Shown piece by piece: positions 16,326-25,537 of a DNA stretch of 64,000 nucleotides. Within the stretch, counting starts at the first letter, position 1. Each line of letters starts with the position of its first letter. The position numbers and the translations under genes were made by a program. Source of the stretch: Roseiarcus sp963832305 (GTDB lineage Bacteria > Pseudomonadota > Alphaproteobacteria > Rhizobiales > Beijerinckiaceae); contig CAWHTU010000003.1 in assembly GCA_963832305.1 (NCBI GenBank), forward strand, positions 62,001 to 126,000, in the 5' to 3' direction. The notes beneath the pieces are model-generated. The model was not told the origin of the DNA. It searched no databases and saw only the letters and a program-made list of their open reading frames with translations.

Positions 16326-17411
16326 ATGCCTCGAACGCTTCCATCGATACGTATGGGGCGGAGCCGTCCGCAAGTTACGGCTGATCTCGGATTTCTCGCC
16401 GAACTCTCTGGCACCTGGGAAGGTTTTGGCTTCAACCTCATCGGGCGGCCGGATAAGCAGGGGGACTCGCCTGTCTTCCTGGAGCTGAACCAGACTTTCG
16501 AGACGCTAAGTTTCACCCCGATTTCGTCGACGATTCCGAACCGCGGCTTCGCAGTCGATGACATTGAGCTTTTCGGCTTGACCTACCTTCAGAAAATTAC
16601 CGACACCGTGACGGGCGGCGCGCTGCACATCGAGCCTGGCATATGGATTCATGTGCCGTCGCAAGACAACGGATGCGTCCAGAGCGTCGCCAGAATGGGA
16701 ACCATTCCGCACGGCAATTCCCTGCTTGCGCAAGGCTCAGCCATCAAGCGGGATCCGTTTAATGGAAATCCGTTCGATCCGGATAAGGTCGCAGCGTCGA
16801 ACACAGCGCCCTTCCCTGTTGAAGATGCCTTCCCGCTGACGGCGACGCCCCCGGGCTCAGGTAAGGGGATGCCCGTGCCGGGTACGCTTTCCGGGTTCCC
16901 GCCTTACGATCTCTCGAACTTCACTCCGGCATCGATAAACTTTAGGACGCCGGCAGGAAACGCCCTTCCTATCGCCTTGCCAACCACGATCCTTGGCGTT
17001 CCGATGCAGGATGTCATTCTCGATCCCACCAAACTTTTGACCGCCGCTCTCTCGGGCCAAACGATCTCGAACATGGTTGTGATCAGCATCGCCACGGTCC
17101 CAAGTCTGCTGCAACAGCAGCCGATCCCGAGCAGCGGAGTGCAGCCGCTCCCCGTAGACATTCTTGAGGATGTCCAGGGGGCTGGCGGGGGAATCGAGAA
17201 TATCCCGTTCCTGCAAACCAACGCCGACGCCGCGACCATGTTCGCGACCTTCTGGATCGAAGAAATCTCAGCGCCGTCGCAGTTCCTGCAGCTCCAATAT
17301 GTCCAGACTGTTTTTCTGAACTTTCCTGTTCTCGGATCAGGTTCCGCCGCCAATTTGACCTGGCCGCACGTTTCCGTAGCCACCCTGCAGAAGACCTTTG
17401 GCGGTCAGTAG
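16326..17411 (+). CDS. Hypothetical protein, possibly nitrobindin-like N-terminal barrel
   Basis: A 361-residue soluble protein without signal peptide or membrane segments. The start of the mature fold, LAELSGTWEGFGFNLIG, followed by LELNQTFETLSFTPIS and later GALHIEPGIWIHVPS, resembles the beta-barrel heme-binding nitrobindin/FABP-like layout (GTWxGxG turn). The rest, rich in Pro, Thr and Ser, is not recognised. The ATG at 16326 has AGGG seven bases upstream; an upstream TTG in the same frame would lie inside the CRP box and is rejected. Base composition is somewhat lower in GC than in the neighbours. The heme-binding idea is weak and rests on layout only. Confidence 0.6.
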   Translation: MPRTLPSIRMGRSRPQVTADLGFLAELSGTWEGFGFNLIGRPDKQGDSPVFLELNQTFETLSFTPISSTIPNRGFAVDDIELFGLTYLQKITDTVTGGALHIEPGIWIHVPSQDNGCVQSVARMGTIPHGNSLLAQGSAIKRDPFNGNPFDPDKVAASNTAPFPVEDAFPLTATPPGSGKGMPVPGTLSGFPPYDLSNFTPASINFRTPAGNALPIALPTTILGVPMQDVILDPTKLLTAALSGQTISNMVVISIATVPSLLQQQPIPSSGVQPLPVDILEDVQGAGGGIENIPFLQTNADAATMFATFWIEEISAPSQFLQLQYVQTVFLNFPVLGSGSAANLTWPHVSVATLQKTFGGQ

Positions 17412-17589
17412 TTCTAGTGTCGTTCTTCTTTGGTCGTCGCTCGCTTTGACGTTTGTTCCGGTAGGGAAAAACGCGTCCTGTACGCAAGATTTGCGCTAGC
17501 CGAAAACGAAGAAATGGGACATAGTCAAACGCGTTTAATGACTCGTTCATAGTTCCGGGCAAGCGCCCGGCAACAATTGGAGATGTGCC

Positions 17590-17961
17590 ATGCCAGGTGG
17601 TGGTCTTTGGGATCCCGTTCAGAATCTTACCAACGGCCAAGGTCGAATGTCCGACTGGTCCAATCGCAGGCCTCGACGCGAACTCGAAGCCCACATGGAT
17701 CGAGGCTTGGGTTGTGCAGGGGGGAGGCGAGGTCGCAGGGCAACGTCTTGACGGGCCCAAGTCAAGCGAGCCACGGTCCCTCTTGGTCCGATTGGGGGGC
17801 ACCCCCCTATCAGCGCTGGAAGGCAGACGTAGCCGGGGTGGGCCAGCGGAACTTTCCAGTCTGGACTAGCCGCGCTGGGGATTTCGCTTCTCGCGACGTA
17901 CGATAGCTCCGCAGGGACCCAGGGCTACGATTGGTGGTTTGAGGTTATCACTCTGCAGTAA
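17590..17961 (+). CDS. Hypothetical protein, three apparent single-G insertions
   Basis: No single frame is open, but removing one G from each of three G runs (17641-17642, 17719-17724, 17835-17838) joins frames 1, 2, 3 and 1 into one continuous protein of about 123 residues. It begins MPGGGLWDPVQNLTNGQ, passes through KPTWIEAWVVQGEARSQG and SDWGAPPYQRWKADVAGW, and ends GYDWWFEVITLQ at a TAA. The ATG at 17590 has GGAG seven bases upstream. The smooth joins argue that the reconstruction is right. The family is not recognised; Trp-rich content and lack of a signal suggest a small compact cytosolic protein. It is followed after 40 bases by another small gene. Confidence 0.5.
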
Positions 17962-18001
17962 CGACCCCGGTACTCGAGAGAAGCGTTGATGGAGGGATGA
18001 A

Positions 18002-18182
18002 ATGGTTATCAACGACAAGCTTATTCAGAGTTTCAATACTCAGATTAAGGTCCTTGGGAAGTTGCAGGAGTCGGTCGCGGCGGCCCTCGGCAGAGCCGAC
18101 GACCAATCTCAAATTATTGCAGGCAAACATAGGGAAAAACGTTGAGGACGTCATTAGGCGAGCGAGGTCAGGGCGGGGGTAG
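18002..18182 (+). CDS. Small helical hypothetical protein, one apparent C insertion
   Basis: ATG at 18002 has GGAGG six bases upstream. As read, the frame stops at 18145, but removing one C at 18103-18104 continues it to a TAG at 18182, giving about 59 residues that are helical throughout: INDKLIQSFNTQIKVLGKLQ ... NLKLLQANIGKNVEDVIRRA. It looks like a small coiled-coil or partner protein and follows the gene at 17590 closely, so the two are probably cotranscribed. No family is recognised. Confidence 0.5.
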
Positions 18183-18404
18183 CAAGGGTCATAGGTAGAA
18201 GTGACCCGGAAGCAGCCTTGGCTCCGGCAATATCCCGCATTCAAGATGACGGTGATGCGGCATATTACGGAGCTGAGGGCTCACCGACAGGGTGTTTAGC
18301 CCTGAACGCTCTCAGTCTCGGTCGCCTGCCTGCCCGGCGCTGTCACGTTTTGACGAGTTCGCCTAAGCGGAGTCGGGTCGTGGCCGCAGCGACCAGGTTG
18401 CCTT

Positions 18405-21400
18405 TCAGCCTCGTAGAGATGCAGGGCTCGGACGCAGCGGCGACCGCGTCGTCGCATCGGCTGGGGAGGCTTCAAGCACGTGCGATAGGTCGAGCAGTGC
18501 ATCCGCCCGGTGGTTAAGAAAGTCAGTCGACTCGGCGCGCATTACGGCTTCGCGGGCGAGTTTCTCGGCCTCCTGGACAAGCTGGCGCCTCGCTAGGACC
18601 TGCGCACGAACGCCGCGCCAAAGGATCTGCGAGAGCACATCGCCATTCGCGGCCAGTTGAGCGCTCATCTTCGCAAGATCATCGGCCTCCTCATCGCGCC
18701 CTTGTTCGAGAACCGCTCGACCGAGGAAGGCGGCGGTTGTCGATAGGAACCATCGTTCGCCCATTTCCTCAAGCGCTCGATATCCGTTACGCAGGCTCAA
18801 CTCGGCAGCGGCGGGGTTCCCCGCCAGTAGCTCAATGACGGCTTCGTTCTGGGAGCTCGCGGCGTTGAGCGTGAGCCCTAAGTCGGCGTAGACTGCATTG
18901 CTCGTGGCAAGCATCTGTCTAGCGAGGTCAAAGCGGCCAACCATCGCGTGCAGACCGCCCAGGTGACGTAGGATCGCCGCGTCGTACTCAGGGCTCTCGC
19001 GGACCTCCTCGCGGATTGCCTCGCAACGGCGAATGCCTTCGCTTGCAGGCGTCGGACCGAACCAGAGCGAGGTCGCAATCCAAGCCAGGGTCTCGTTGTG
19101 CAGATGCCGATCCCCCGCCATGCGAGCATGCGCGGCCGCGCGTCGCCACGCCTCGCCCGCCGCCTCTGCGCGCGCCTCGTTCCAGTAAATCAACCCTTCA
19201 AGCCGACGCGTGCGACAGAGGCCAAGATCATCTTTGTAGCGCTCAAATTTCGGGATCACTAACGCGATTGCACGCGCGGCTTCGTTCGTCCCATCCTCAT
19301 CGACGTGGAGAAGCCGGAGCAATTGCTGCTGCACTAGCACGTGCGACGCGGCGCGTTCGTCGTTGGTGGAGGAAGCCAAGCGTTCCGCCTCCCCGAGCAC
19401 TTGCGCGGCGTCAGTCAGTCGGCCGCACTCTATCAGCGCCGCACCGAGTTCAGCAAGCACTGCGATCCGCTGTGGATCATCGGTGGGAAGGAGCCTGGAA
19501 ACCCGCTCGAGCAGGCTGATCGCCGCCGGGAGGTCGCTGCGGACAAGCGCCCGCCGCCCAGCTGCTTCGAGCCGTTCGGACGCCCGGGCGGCAAGCGACG
19601 CCGCACGCGCGTCGCGCGGACCGAGCGCGATACGGTATTGAAAGGCTTGTTCGAGATGATAGCCGACAATCTCCTCGAACTCGCGTAGCCGGTCTGCGGC
19701 CGTTAGCTCGAGCCAAGCGGCGAAGCGTTCGTGCAGGTCGGCGCGCGCGTTCTTCGGCACGGAGCGATACGCGGCGTCGCGGATCAGGGCGTGACGAAAG
19801 CGATAGGCGTTCTCGCCGGCGAACGACGGCGCTTCCGGGCGGATCAGATCCCGGCGAACGAGCGCGAGCAAGCCGTTCTCGAGTGCGTCGAACACGGGGC
19901 AGGCTAGCTCGCTGACGGCGCTCCGATGGAATACTGCGCCCTCGACCGCTGCGGCCGTCAGGATAGCGCGCTCGATGGGCGGGAGGCCCTCGAGGCGGGC
20001 AGCGAGAAGCGCGTTAATTGTCGATGGCACCGGAAGCTCGGAGAGATCCGAGTGAGCGACCCAGCCTTCCTCATTGCGCCTGAGCAACTCTTCATCAACA
20101 AGCATTGCCACGAGCTCTTCGGCAAACAGCGGATTACCGTCGACGGCGCGCGTGATCCTTAACTCGACCGCCGGTGACAGCGGGAGTTGGTCGAGTAGAT
20201 TTAAGATCATTTCGTGGGATTCGGCTTCACTCAGAGGCTCAAGCGCGATCGTCGTCGCATTTGGCTTCCCGTTTCCCCAACCGGGCCTCGTCTCGAGCAA
20301 CTCCGGTCGTGCCGTGCCGACGACCATAATGGGATAACCGTGCGAGAAATCGACGACATGCTCGATCAGGTCCAGGAACGTCGGCTCGGCCCAGTGGAGG
20401 TCGTCTACTACGATCACTAGCGGTCGCTCTCGCGCCAACACTTCGAAAAGTCGCCGGACGGCCCAAAAAGTCTCCTCGCGTGTGCCTGGTTCGCCTTCTT
20501 CGAACCCAAGCAACTCTGCGACCCGCTCGGCGATGAGTTTGGCTTTGTCCTGCCCTGCGAGGATCTCTGCAATCGCTGCCGCGGGTTGCTTGGCGGGGTC
20601 GCCGACCGCCGCCCGCGTGATCTCCCGGACAATGTCGACAAGCGGCCAATAGGTAATGGCTTCGCCGTAGGGCAGACACCGGCCGTGCGCGACGATCGTC
20701 TCGCTTGGAAAGCTTCCGGCGACTTCCGAAACAAGCCGCGATTTTCCCACCCCCGCTTCGCCCAACACGGTTAACAGGTGGCAGGTTCCGGCGCTGAGCA
20801 AATCACCAAAAATGCTCTCGATCATCGCGCGCTGGCGTTTGCGTCCGACGAACTGCGTCTCGAAGCGGCGTTGAAGGCCGGTGGCCTGGGCAATGACGTT
20901 CACAACGATAATGGTAGGGAACGTCTCGCCGTGCTTTAGCGCGCGCGGGGCGCTCGACTCCACAACAACGGCGCGGCGCACCAACTTATGGGTCGCCTCT
21001 CCAATCAGGATTTCGTTGGGAGCCGCGGCCTCCTGGAGACGCTTGGCAACACGCACGGGCTCGCCCGTGAGGAATCGTTGTCCCTTTCTGTTGATGCCAG
21101 TAAAAACTTCCCCAGTGTTGACACCAATCCGATGAGCCAGTTGAACGCCCCAAACCGTCCCAAGCTCATGGTTCAGGGTCGCAAGCGTATCGCGCATCTC
21201 GACAGCGGCGGATACGGCCCGCAGAGCGTCATCCTCGTGAAGCGTCGGCACGCCAAACACGGCCATGATGTCGTCACCAGCGGATCCCTCTACGATCCCA
21301 CCGTGGCGCTGTATAATGGAGTTCATTTCGTCGAAGTAGCGGGCGAGCAGGTTCCGCAGCGCCTCCGGATCGAGGGTGAGGCTGAGGCGTGAGGAATTTA

Positions 21401-21476
21401 CAATGTCGGCGAAGAGAATTGTTATCGTCTTCCGAACGTCTTGTGCCGGTTGTTGCTCCGGCTCAGGCTCGGTCAT
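18405..21476 (-). CDS. Class III nucleotide cyclase domain - AAA ATPase - TPR protein
   Basis: About 1,023 residues. Residues 15-200 form a class III cyclase domain with both metal aspartates (ITILFADIVNSSRL and GSAGDDIMAVFG). Residues 215-500 are an AAA_16-type ATPase with Walker A GEAGVGKSR and Walker B LVIVVDDLHWAEP. The rest is helical TPR-like sequence to the end. In the cyclase domain the Asn that orients the ribose (VNxAxRL) reads VRVAKRLQ, so Asn is replaced by Arg and activity is doubtful. Such proteins are found in many rhizobia as signalling ATPases of the STAND type. Start MTEPEPE is preferred to an upstream TTG. It is monocistronic. Confidence 0.88.
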   Translation of the reverse strand: MTEPEPEQQPAQDVRKTITILFADIVNSSRLSLTLDPEALRNLLARYFDEMNSIIQRHGGIVEGSAGDDIMAVFGVPTLHEDDALRAVSAAVEMRDTLATLNHELGTVWGVQLAHRIGVNTGEVFTGINRKGQRFLTGEPVRVAKRLQEAAAPNEILIGEATHKLVRRAVVVESSAPRALKHGETFPTIIVVNVIAQATGLQRRFETQFVGRKRQRAMIESIFGDLLSAGTCHLLTVLGEAGVGKSRLVSEVAGSFPSETIVAHGRCLPYGEAITYWPLVDIVREITRAAVGDPAKQPAAAIAEILAGQDKAKLIAERVAELLGFEEGEPGTREETFWAVRRLFEVLARERPLVIVVDDLHWAEPTFLDLIEHVVDFSHGYPIMVVGTARPELLETRPGWGNGKPNATTIALEPLSEAESHEMILNLLDQLPLSPAVELRITRAVDGNPLFAEELVAMLVDEELLRRNEEGWVAHSDLSELPVPSTINALLAARLEGLPPIERAILTAAAVEGAVFHRSAVSELACPVFDALENGLLALVRRDLIRPEAPSFAGENAYRFRHALIRDAAYRSVPKNARADLHERFAAWLELTAADRLREFEEIVGYHLEQAFQYRIALGPRDARAASLAARASERLEAAGRRALVRSDLPAAISLLERVSRLLPTDDPQRIAVLAELGAALIECGRLTDAAQVLGEAERLASSTNDERAASHVLVQQQLLRLLHVDEDGTNEAARAIALVIPKFERYKDDLGLCRTRRLEGLIYWNEARAEAAGEAWRRAAAHARMAGDRHLHNETLAWIATSLWFGPTPASEGIRRCEAIREEVRESPEYDAAILRHLGGLHAMVGRFDLARQMLATSNAVYADLGLTLNAASSQNEAVIELLAGNPAAAELSLRNGYRALEEMGERWFLSTTAAFLGRAVLEQGRDEEADDLAKMSAQLAANGDVLSQILWRGVRAQVLARRQLVQEAEKLAREAVMRAESTDFLNHRADALLDLSHVLEASPADATTRSPLRPSPASLRG

Positions 21477-21788
21477 GACAATGTCCTCGGCTCCGGCAAG
21501 ACTTCGAACTCGGCTGCCTGATCGCCGCCATTCCTCCAACTCACGCTGCTTCGGCGCCGGCGGGCTTTCAAGTTTGCCACGGGCTTCGGGATGTTAAACT
21601 CCGTCTGTGCATTGGACTTGTTCGACGGCTCGGGTATGTTAGCACCTGTTCACGTCGCGCTCTAGGGCACGCATACTGAAAGAAGGGCTGCCCCAGCAGG
21701 CGATTCGCAAAAGGACACGGACGAGCGCGCGACAGGCCGAACGGGCAAAAGCCCGCGCCAATAATGACTTCTCTAGGGAGATGCGCCG
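21477..21788 (+). promoter_or_regulatory. Divergent intergenic region with candidate promoter for the peptide ABC operon
   Basis: TTGGAC (21612-21617), 17 bases, then TATGTT (21635-21640) make a plausible sigma-70-type promoter about 150 bases before the binding-protein gene. The region also carries the cyclase gene's promoter on the other strand. AGGGAG just before 21789 is the ribosome-binding site. No RNA gene or repeat is seen. Confidence 0.3.
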
Positions 21789-23486
21789 ATGGAGAATTTC
21801 TCAGTCATGATCGTCCTGGCAACTCTCGTTACAGGAACCGCCCTTGCTCAAGCGAATGCTGGCGCGGACGACCGCGCCGCCCTGATGTCGCAGCACCGCG
21901 GCGGGACCATCAACGCAGTCGCCAATGAGGCAGCCGGCACGATGGATCCGCAAATCAATTACACGCTGCAATATTGGCAGCTTTACCAGGCGATCTACGA
22001 CGGCCTGGTTGCTTTCAAGAAGGGGCAGGGCAAAGAGGGCTTTAAGGTGGTGGCCGACCTGGCTGAGGAGGTGCCTGCGCCGCAAGACGAGGGCAAGACC
22101 TATGTTTTCAAGCTGCGCAAGGGCATTAAATTCTCGAACGGCGACCCTGTCGCCGTCAAGGACGTGGTCGCCTCCTTTCAGCGCATCTTCAAGATTAGCG
22201 GCCCGACGTCGGGCACATTCTACAACGGCATTGTCGGCGCGGACGCTTGCATTAAAACGCCAGCGAGCTGCACGCTCGATGGAGGCGTGGTCGGAGATGA
22301 AGCGGCAAACACGATCACCTTCCACCTGACGGGGGCCGATCCGGAGTTCATGTACAAGCTGGCCGTTCCTCACGCCTCGATCCTGCCAGCGTCGACGCCG
22401 GCCCACGACATGGGCTCGGACCTCATTCCTGGCACCGGCGCCTATACAATTAAGAGTTACAATCCGAACTTGGGCATTGAGATCGTGCGCAATCCCAACT
22501 TCAAAGAATGGAGCGCCGACGCCCAGCCTGACGCTTTCGCCGACGGGATCTCATACAAATTTGGTGTGAACGAGGTAAACGCAATTAACGCGATCGAGAA
22601 GGATGCGACCGACCCGAAAGATGCGGTCGACTGGATGTTTGACCCGGTGCCGGCCAGCAGCATCGAGACGATCAGCACCAACTACGGAGACCAGCTCCAC
22701 GTGAACCCGCTAACGGCGGTCTGTTATGCCCCGCTCAACGTTAATCTGGCGCCGTTTAACGACGTGCGGGTGCGGAGGGCGCTAAACTATGCGGTCAACC
22801 GCGCCGAGCTTGTCACCTTGTACGGCGGGCCAAATCTTGCTGCGCCCGTCTGTCAAATCCTACCGCCGGACTTCCCCGGGCATGAAGACAGCTGCCAATA
22901 CACCGCTGATCCGGGCCCGACTTGGTCGGCGCCGGACATGGACAAGGCCAATGCCCTGGTCGAGGAGTCCGGAACCAAGGGCCAGGAGGTGGCGATCATC
23001 ACTGACGACACCGATGTTTCCAAGAAGATCGGAGACAACATCCGGGAGGTGCTGACCAAGCTCGGTTACAAGGCCTCCGTCCATTCGATGTCCTCGGACG
23101 TTCAGTTCACCTATATCCAGAACACCACCAACAAGGTGCAGATCAGCATCACGCAGTGGTACCAGGACTATCCTGCCGCTTCGGACTTCCTGAACGTGTT
23201 GTTGAGTTGCGACAGCTTCCATCCCGGCAGCGACTCATCCATCAACATCTCTGGAATGTGCGACAAGGAGCTCGACGGGCGCATGCAGTACGCGCTGAAG
23301 CTCGCATCGACCGACCCGAAGGGCGCCAACCAGGAATGGGCCGAAATTGATAAGGCTTACATGGAGAAAGCGCCTTGGGTGCCGCTCTTCACACCCAAGC
23401 ACCTCGATTTCGTTTCCAAGCGCCTCGGCAACTTCACCTTCTCAAACCAATTCTACTGGCTCCCGGCCCTCTCCTGGGTGAAGTGA
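21789..23486 (+). CDS. Peptide-type ABC transporter substrate-binding protein (family 5)
   Basis: A 565-residue periplasmic binding protein of the DppA/OppA type. It has a signal peptide (FSVMIVLATLVTGTALAQANA, cleavage near residue 23). The family signature is seen in GTMDPQINYTLQYWQLYQAIYDGLV, the KLRKGIKFSNGDPVAVKDVVAS motif and the VRRALNYAVNRAELV region. Ligands are usually oligopeptides, nickel chelates or opines; nothing in the sequence decides which. It is the first gene of a four-gene operon that continues with two permeases and a fused ATPase, all on the plus strand. Confidence 0.93.
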   Translation: MENFSVMIVLATLVTGTALAQANAGADDRAALMSQHRGGTINAVANEAAGTMDPQINYTLQYWQLYQAIYDGLVAFKKGQGKEGFKVVADLAEEVPAPQDEGKTYVFKLRKGIKFSNGDPVAVKDVVASFQRIFKISGPTSGTFYNGIVGADACIKTPASCTLDGGVVGDEAANTITFHLTGADPEFMYKLAVPHASILPASTPAHDMGSDLIPGTGAYTIKSYNPNLGIEIVRNPNFKEWSADAQPDAFADGISYKFGVNEVNAINAIEKDATDPKDAVDWMFDPVPASSIETISTNYGDQLHVNPLTAVCYAPLNVNLAPFNDVRVRRALNYAVNRAELVTLYGGPNLAAPVCQILPPDFPGHEDSCQYTADPGPTWSAPDMDKANALVEESGTKGQEVAIITDDTDVSKKIGDNIREVLTKLGYKASVHSMSSDVQFTYIQNTTNKVQISITQWYQDYPAASDFLNVLLSCDSFHPGSDSSINISGMCDKELDGRMQYALKLASTDPKGANQEWAEIDKAYMEKAPWVPLFTPKHLDFVSKRLGNFTFSNQFYWLPALSWVK

Positions 23487-23538
23487 GCCTGCCGCGAGGC
23501 GCGGAGGCGCGTTGTCCAGAGGTCTCGGACAGCGAGAG

Positions 23539-24558
23539 ATGTCGGTCGCGGGCGAAGGTCTCGGGGCTTCGGTCGCTGGTCGTTCTGCCGGGCCTTGGCG
23601 GCAGGTCGTCACGCGCTTGCGCGGGGACCGAACCTCACTTGGAGCAGGCATCGTGCTCTTTGTGATCTTAGTCGCTTGCCTGGCGGCGCCGCTCTACGCC
23701 TCCCTGGTGTCGGGGACGGACCCGTTCCGCTCCAACCTCAGCGGCAAGATCATGGTCGGCGGCAAGCGGACGGCGGTCATGCAGCCGTCGACCGAAGGCC
23801 GGCGCCTCGGCGTCACTCCGATCGGCCCGACCTGGCGCGGCCCCTATCTGCTTGGCGCCGACGGGCAGGGCCGTGACGTGGCGGCTCGGCTACTCTACGG
23901 CGGGCGCAATTCGCTCATGATCGCCGGCTCCGCCACAGCGCTCTGCTTGATCCTGGCGGCAATCGTCGGCGTCACCGCGGGATTTCTGGGCGGCGGTGTC
24001 GACATGGCGCTCTCCCGCATCCTCGACGTGCTTTGGGCCTTTCCTGTCTATCTCCTCGCTATTTCACTCTCCATCGTCCTGATCAGCAAGCCGATCATCA
24101 TCGGCTCGATCACCATCGGCTCGGGAAGCTTGATGTTGCCGATCGTAATCCTTGGCCTCGTCTATGTGCCCTACGTGGCGCGGCCGGTGCGTGGCCAGGT
24201 GCTGGCCCTACGCAACAGCGAGTTCGTGCTAGCCTCCGTGGGTCTCGGCATTCCGACCTGGCGGATCTTGATGCGCGATATCCTGCCGAACGTCTCCACC
24301 ACGTTGATCGTCTACATCCCGCTGATGATGGCGCTGAATATTACCACGGAGTCGGCGCTTTCCTTCCTGTCGGTGGGCGTGCAGTCGCCCGATGCAAGCT
24401 GGGGCACCATCATCCTGGACGGGCAAGCGCTCCTCTACACACGTCCCGCCGTATCCGTGGCGCCGGGTATTGCGATCGTGATCACCGTGCTGGCGCTCAA
24501 TCTCCTGGGCGACAGCGTGCGCGACGCACTCGATCCCCGCGCCGGGCGGCGGCGGTGA
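23539..24558 (+). CDS. Peptide-type ABC transporter permease (DppC-like)
   Basis: A permease of about 339 residues with five to six membrane segments. An N-terminal OppC-type cytoplasmic region and first helix (GIVLFVILVACLAAPLYA) precede a long periplasmic loop, then LLGADGQGRDVAARLLYGGRNSL, the DppC landmark. The EAA loop that docks to the ATPase is visible as LASVGLGIPTWRILMRDILPN. An alternative TTG start at 23512 with GGAGG four bases upstream would add nine residues. It pairs with the next gene to form the membrane channel. Confidence 0.9.
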   Translation: MSVAGEGLGASVAGRSAGPWRQVVTRLRGDRTSLGAGIVLFVILVACLAAPLYASLVSGTDPFRSNLSGKIMVGGKRTAVMQPSTEGRRLGVTPIGPTWRGPYLLGADGQGRDVAARLLYGGRNSLMIAGSATALCLILAAIVGVTAGFLGGGVDMALSRILDVLWAFPVYLLAISLSIVLISKPIIIGSITIGSGSLMLPIVILGLVYVPYVARPVRGQVLALRNSEFVLASVGLGIPTWRILMRDILPNVSTTLIVYIPLMMALNITTESALSFLSVGVQSPDASWGTIILDGQALLYTRPAVSVAPGIAIVITVLALNLLGDSVRDALDPRAGRRR

Positions 24559-24562
24559 ACCC

Positions 24563-25537
24563 GTGATCGCGGTCGTGATCGCCCGCATGGCGCAAATGCT
24601 ATTCGTCATGTTCGGCATCAGTGTGATCGTGTTTTTGATCTTCTTCGCGACGCCCGGCGCCGATCCCTCGGCCCGTATCGCCGGCCGCAACGCCGCTCCT
24701 GAGACGCTTGAGGCGGTCCGAAAAGACTTCGGCCTCGATCGGCCGCTGCCGGTGCAATACGCGCTCCTGATGAAACGCCTGTTCGTCACGGGCGATCTCA
24801 CCTCATTCGTTAATCGTGGCCAGCGCGTCATCCCTCAAATCATCGATGCGGCGCCAATCACGCTGGCGCTGGTGATAGGCGCCGCCATACTCTGGGTCGT
24901 CGGAGCGCTGGTTCTGGGCATGGTCGCCGCGGCGTTCCAGGATACTTTCCTTGACAAAGGTTTGATGGCGCTTGCTCTGATCGGTGTGTCGATGCCGGTC
25001 TTCTGGTTCGGCGAGGTCATGAACCTGCTCTCGCAGAGCCGGCTGCACGATACGATCCTGTTCAGCTGGGTGCCGAGTCTGGGATACAAGCCGCTTTCAG
25101 ACGGCTTCGCGCCCTGGTTCAAGACGCTTGTTATCCCGTGGTTCACGCTGGCCGTGCTCTATATTGGCGTCTATGCCCGGGTTTTGCGCGCCAATCTAGT
25201 CGAAACCTATCACGAGCACTTCATTCGCACTGCGCGGGCAAAGGGTCTAGGCCCGCTGCGTATCATGCTCCGGCACGCCCTGCGTACTTCGCTCATCCCG
25301 TTTGTCACGATGTTCGGCCTCGATTTCGGCGCGCTGGTGGGCGGGGCGGCGCTGCTGACAGAGGTCGTCTTTGGTCTCAATGGCATGGGCCGGCTGACCT
25401 ATGTGGCTCTCCAGAGCCTCGACTTGCCGGTGATACTCGCCACCGTCACCTACGCCTCGTTCTTCATCGTAGCCGCGAATGCGCTTGTCGACATCGCCTA
25501 CGCGGCGCTCGATCCCCGCGTGAGGAGCGGGCGATGA
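24563..25537 (+). CDS. Peptide-type ABC transporter permease (DppB-like)
   Basis: A 324-residue inner membrane permease with six predicted helices. The DppB N-terminus (MAQMLFVMFGISVIVFLIFF ... PGADPSARIAG) is followed by KDFGLDRPLPVQYALLM, and the EAA loop is RTARAKGLGPLRIMLRHALRTSLIP. It starts at GTG four bases after the DppC-like stop, and its TGA overlaps the ATG of the ATPase gene (ATGA), so translation of the operon is coupled. The permease order C then B is reversed compared with the E. coli dpp operon. Confidence 0.92.
   Translation: MIAVVIARMAQMLFVMFGISVIVFLIFFATPGADPSARIAGRNAAPETLEAVRKDFGLDRPLPVQYALLMKRLFVTGDLTSFVNRGQRVIPQIIDAAPITLALVIGAAILWVVGALVLGMVAAAFQDTFLDKGLMALALIGVSMPVFWFGEVMNLLSQSRLHDTILFSWVPSLGYKPLSDGFAPWFKTLVIPWFTLAVLYIGVYARVLRANLVETYHEHFIRTARAKGLGPLRIMLRHALRTSLIPFVTMFGLDFGALVGGAALLTEVVFGLNGMGRLTYVALQSLDLPVILATVTYASFFIVAANALVDIAYAALDPRVRSGR

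Noticed and set aside
15859..18405. Integration site with attL and attR around the unknown genes
   Set aside because: No direct repeat of the tRNA 3' end and no integrase could be found in the window.
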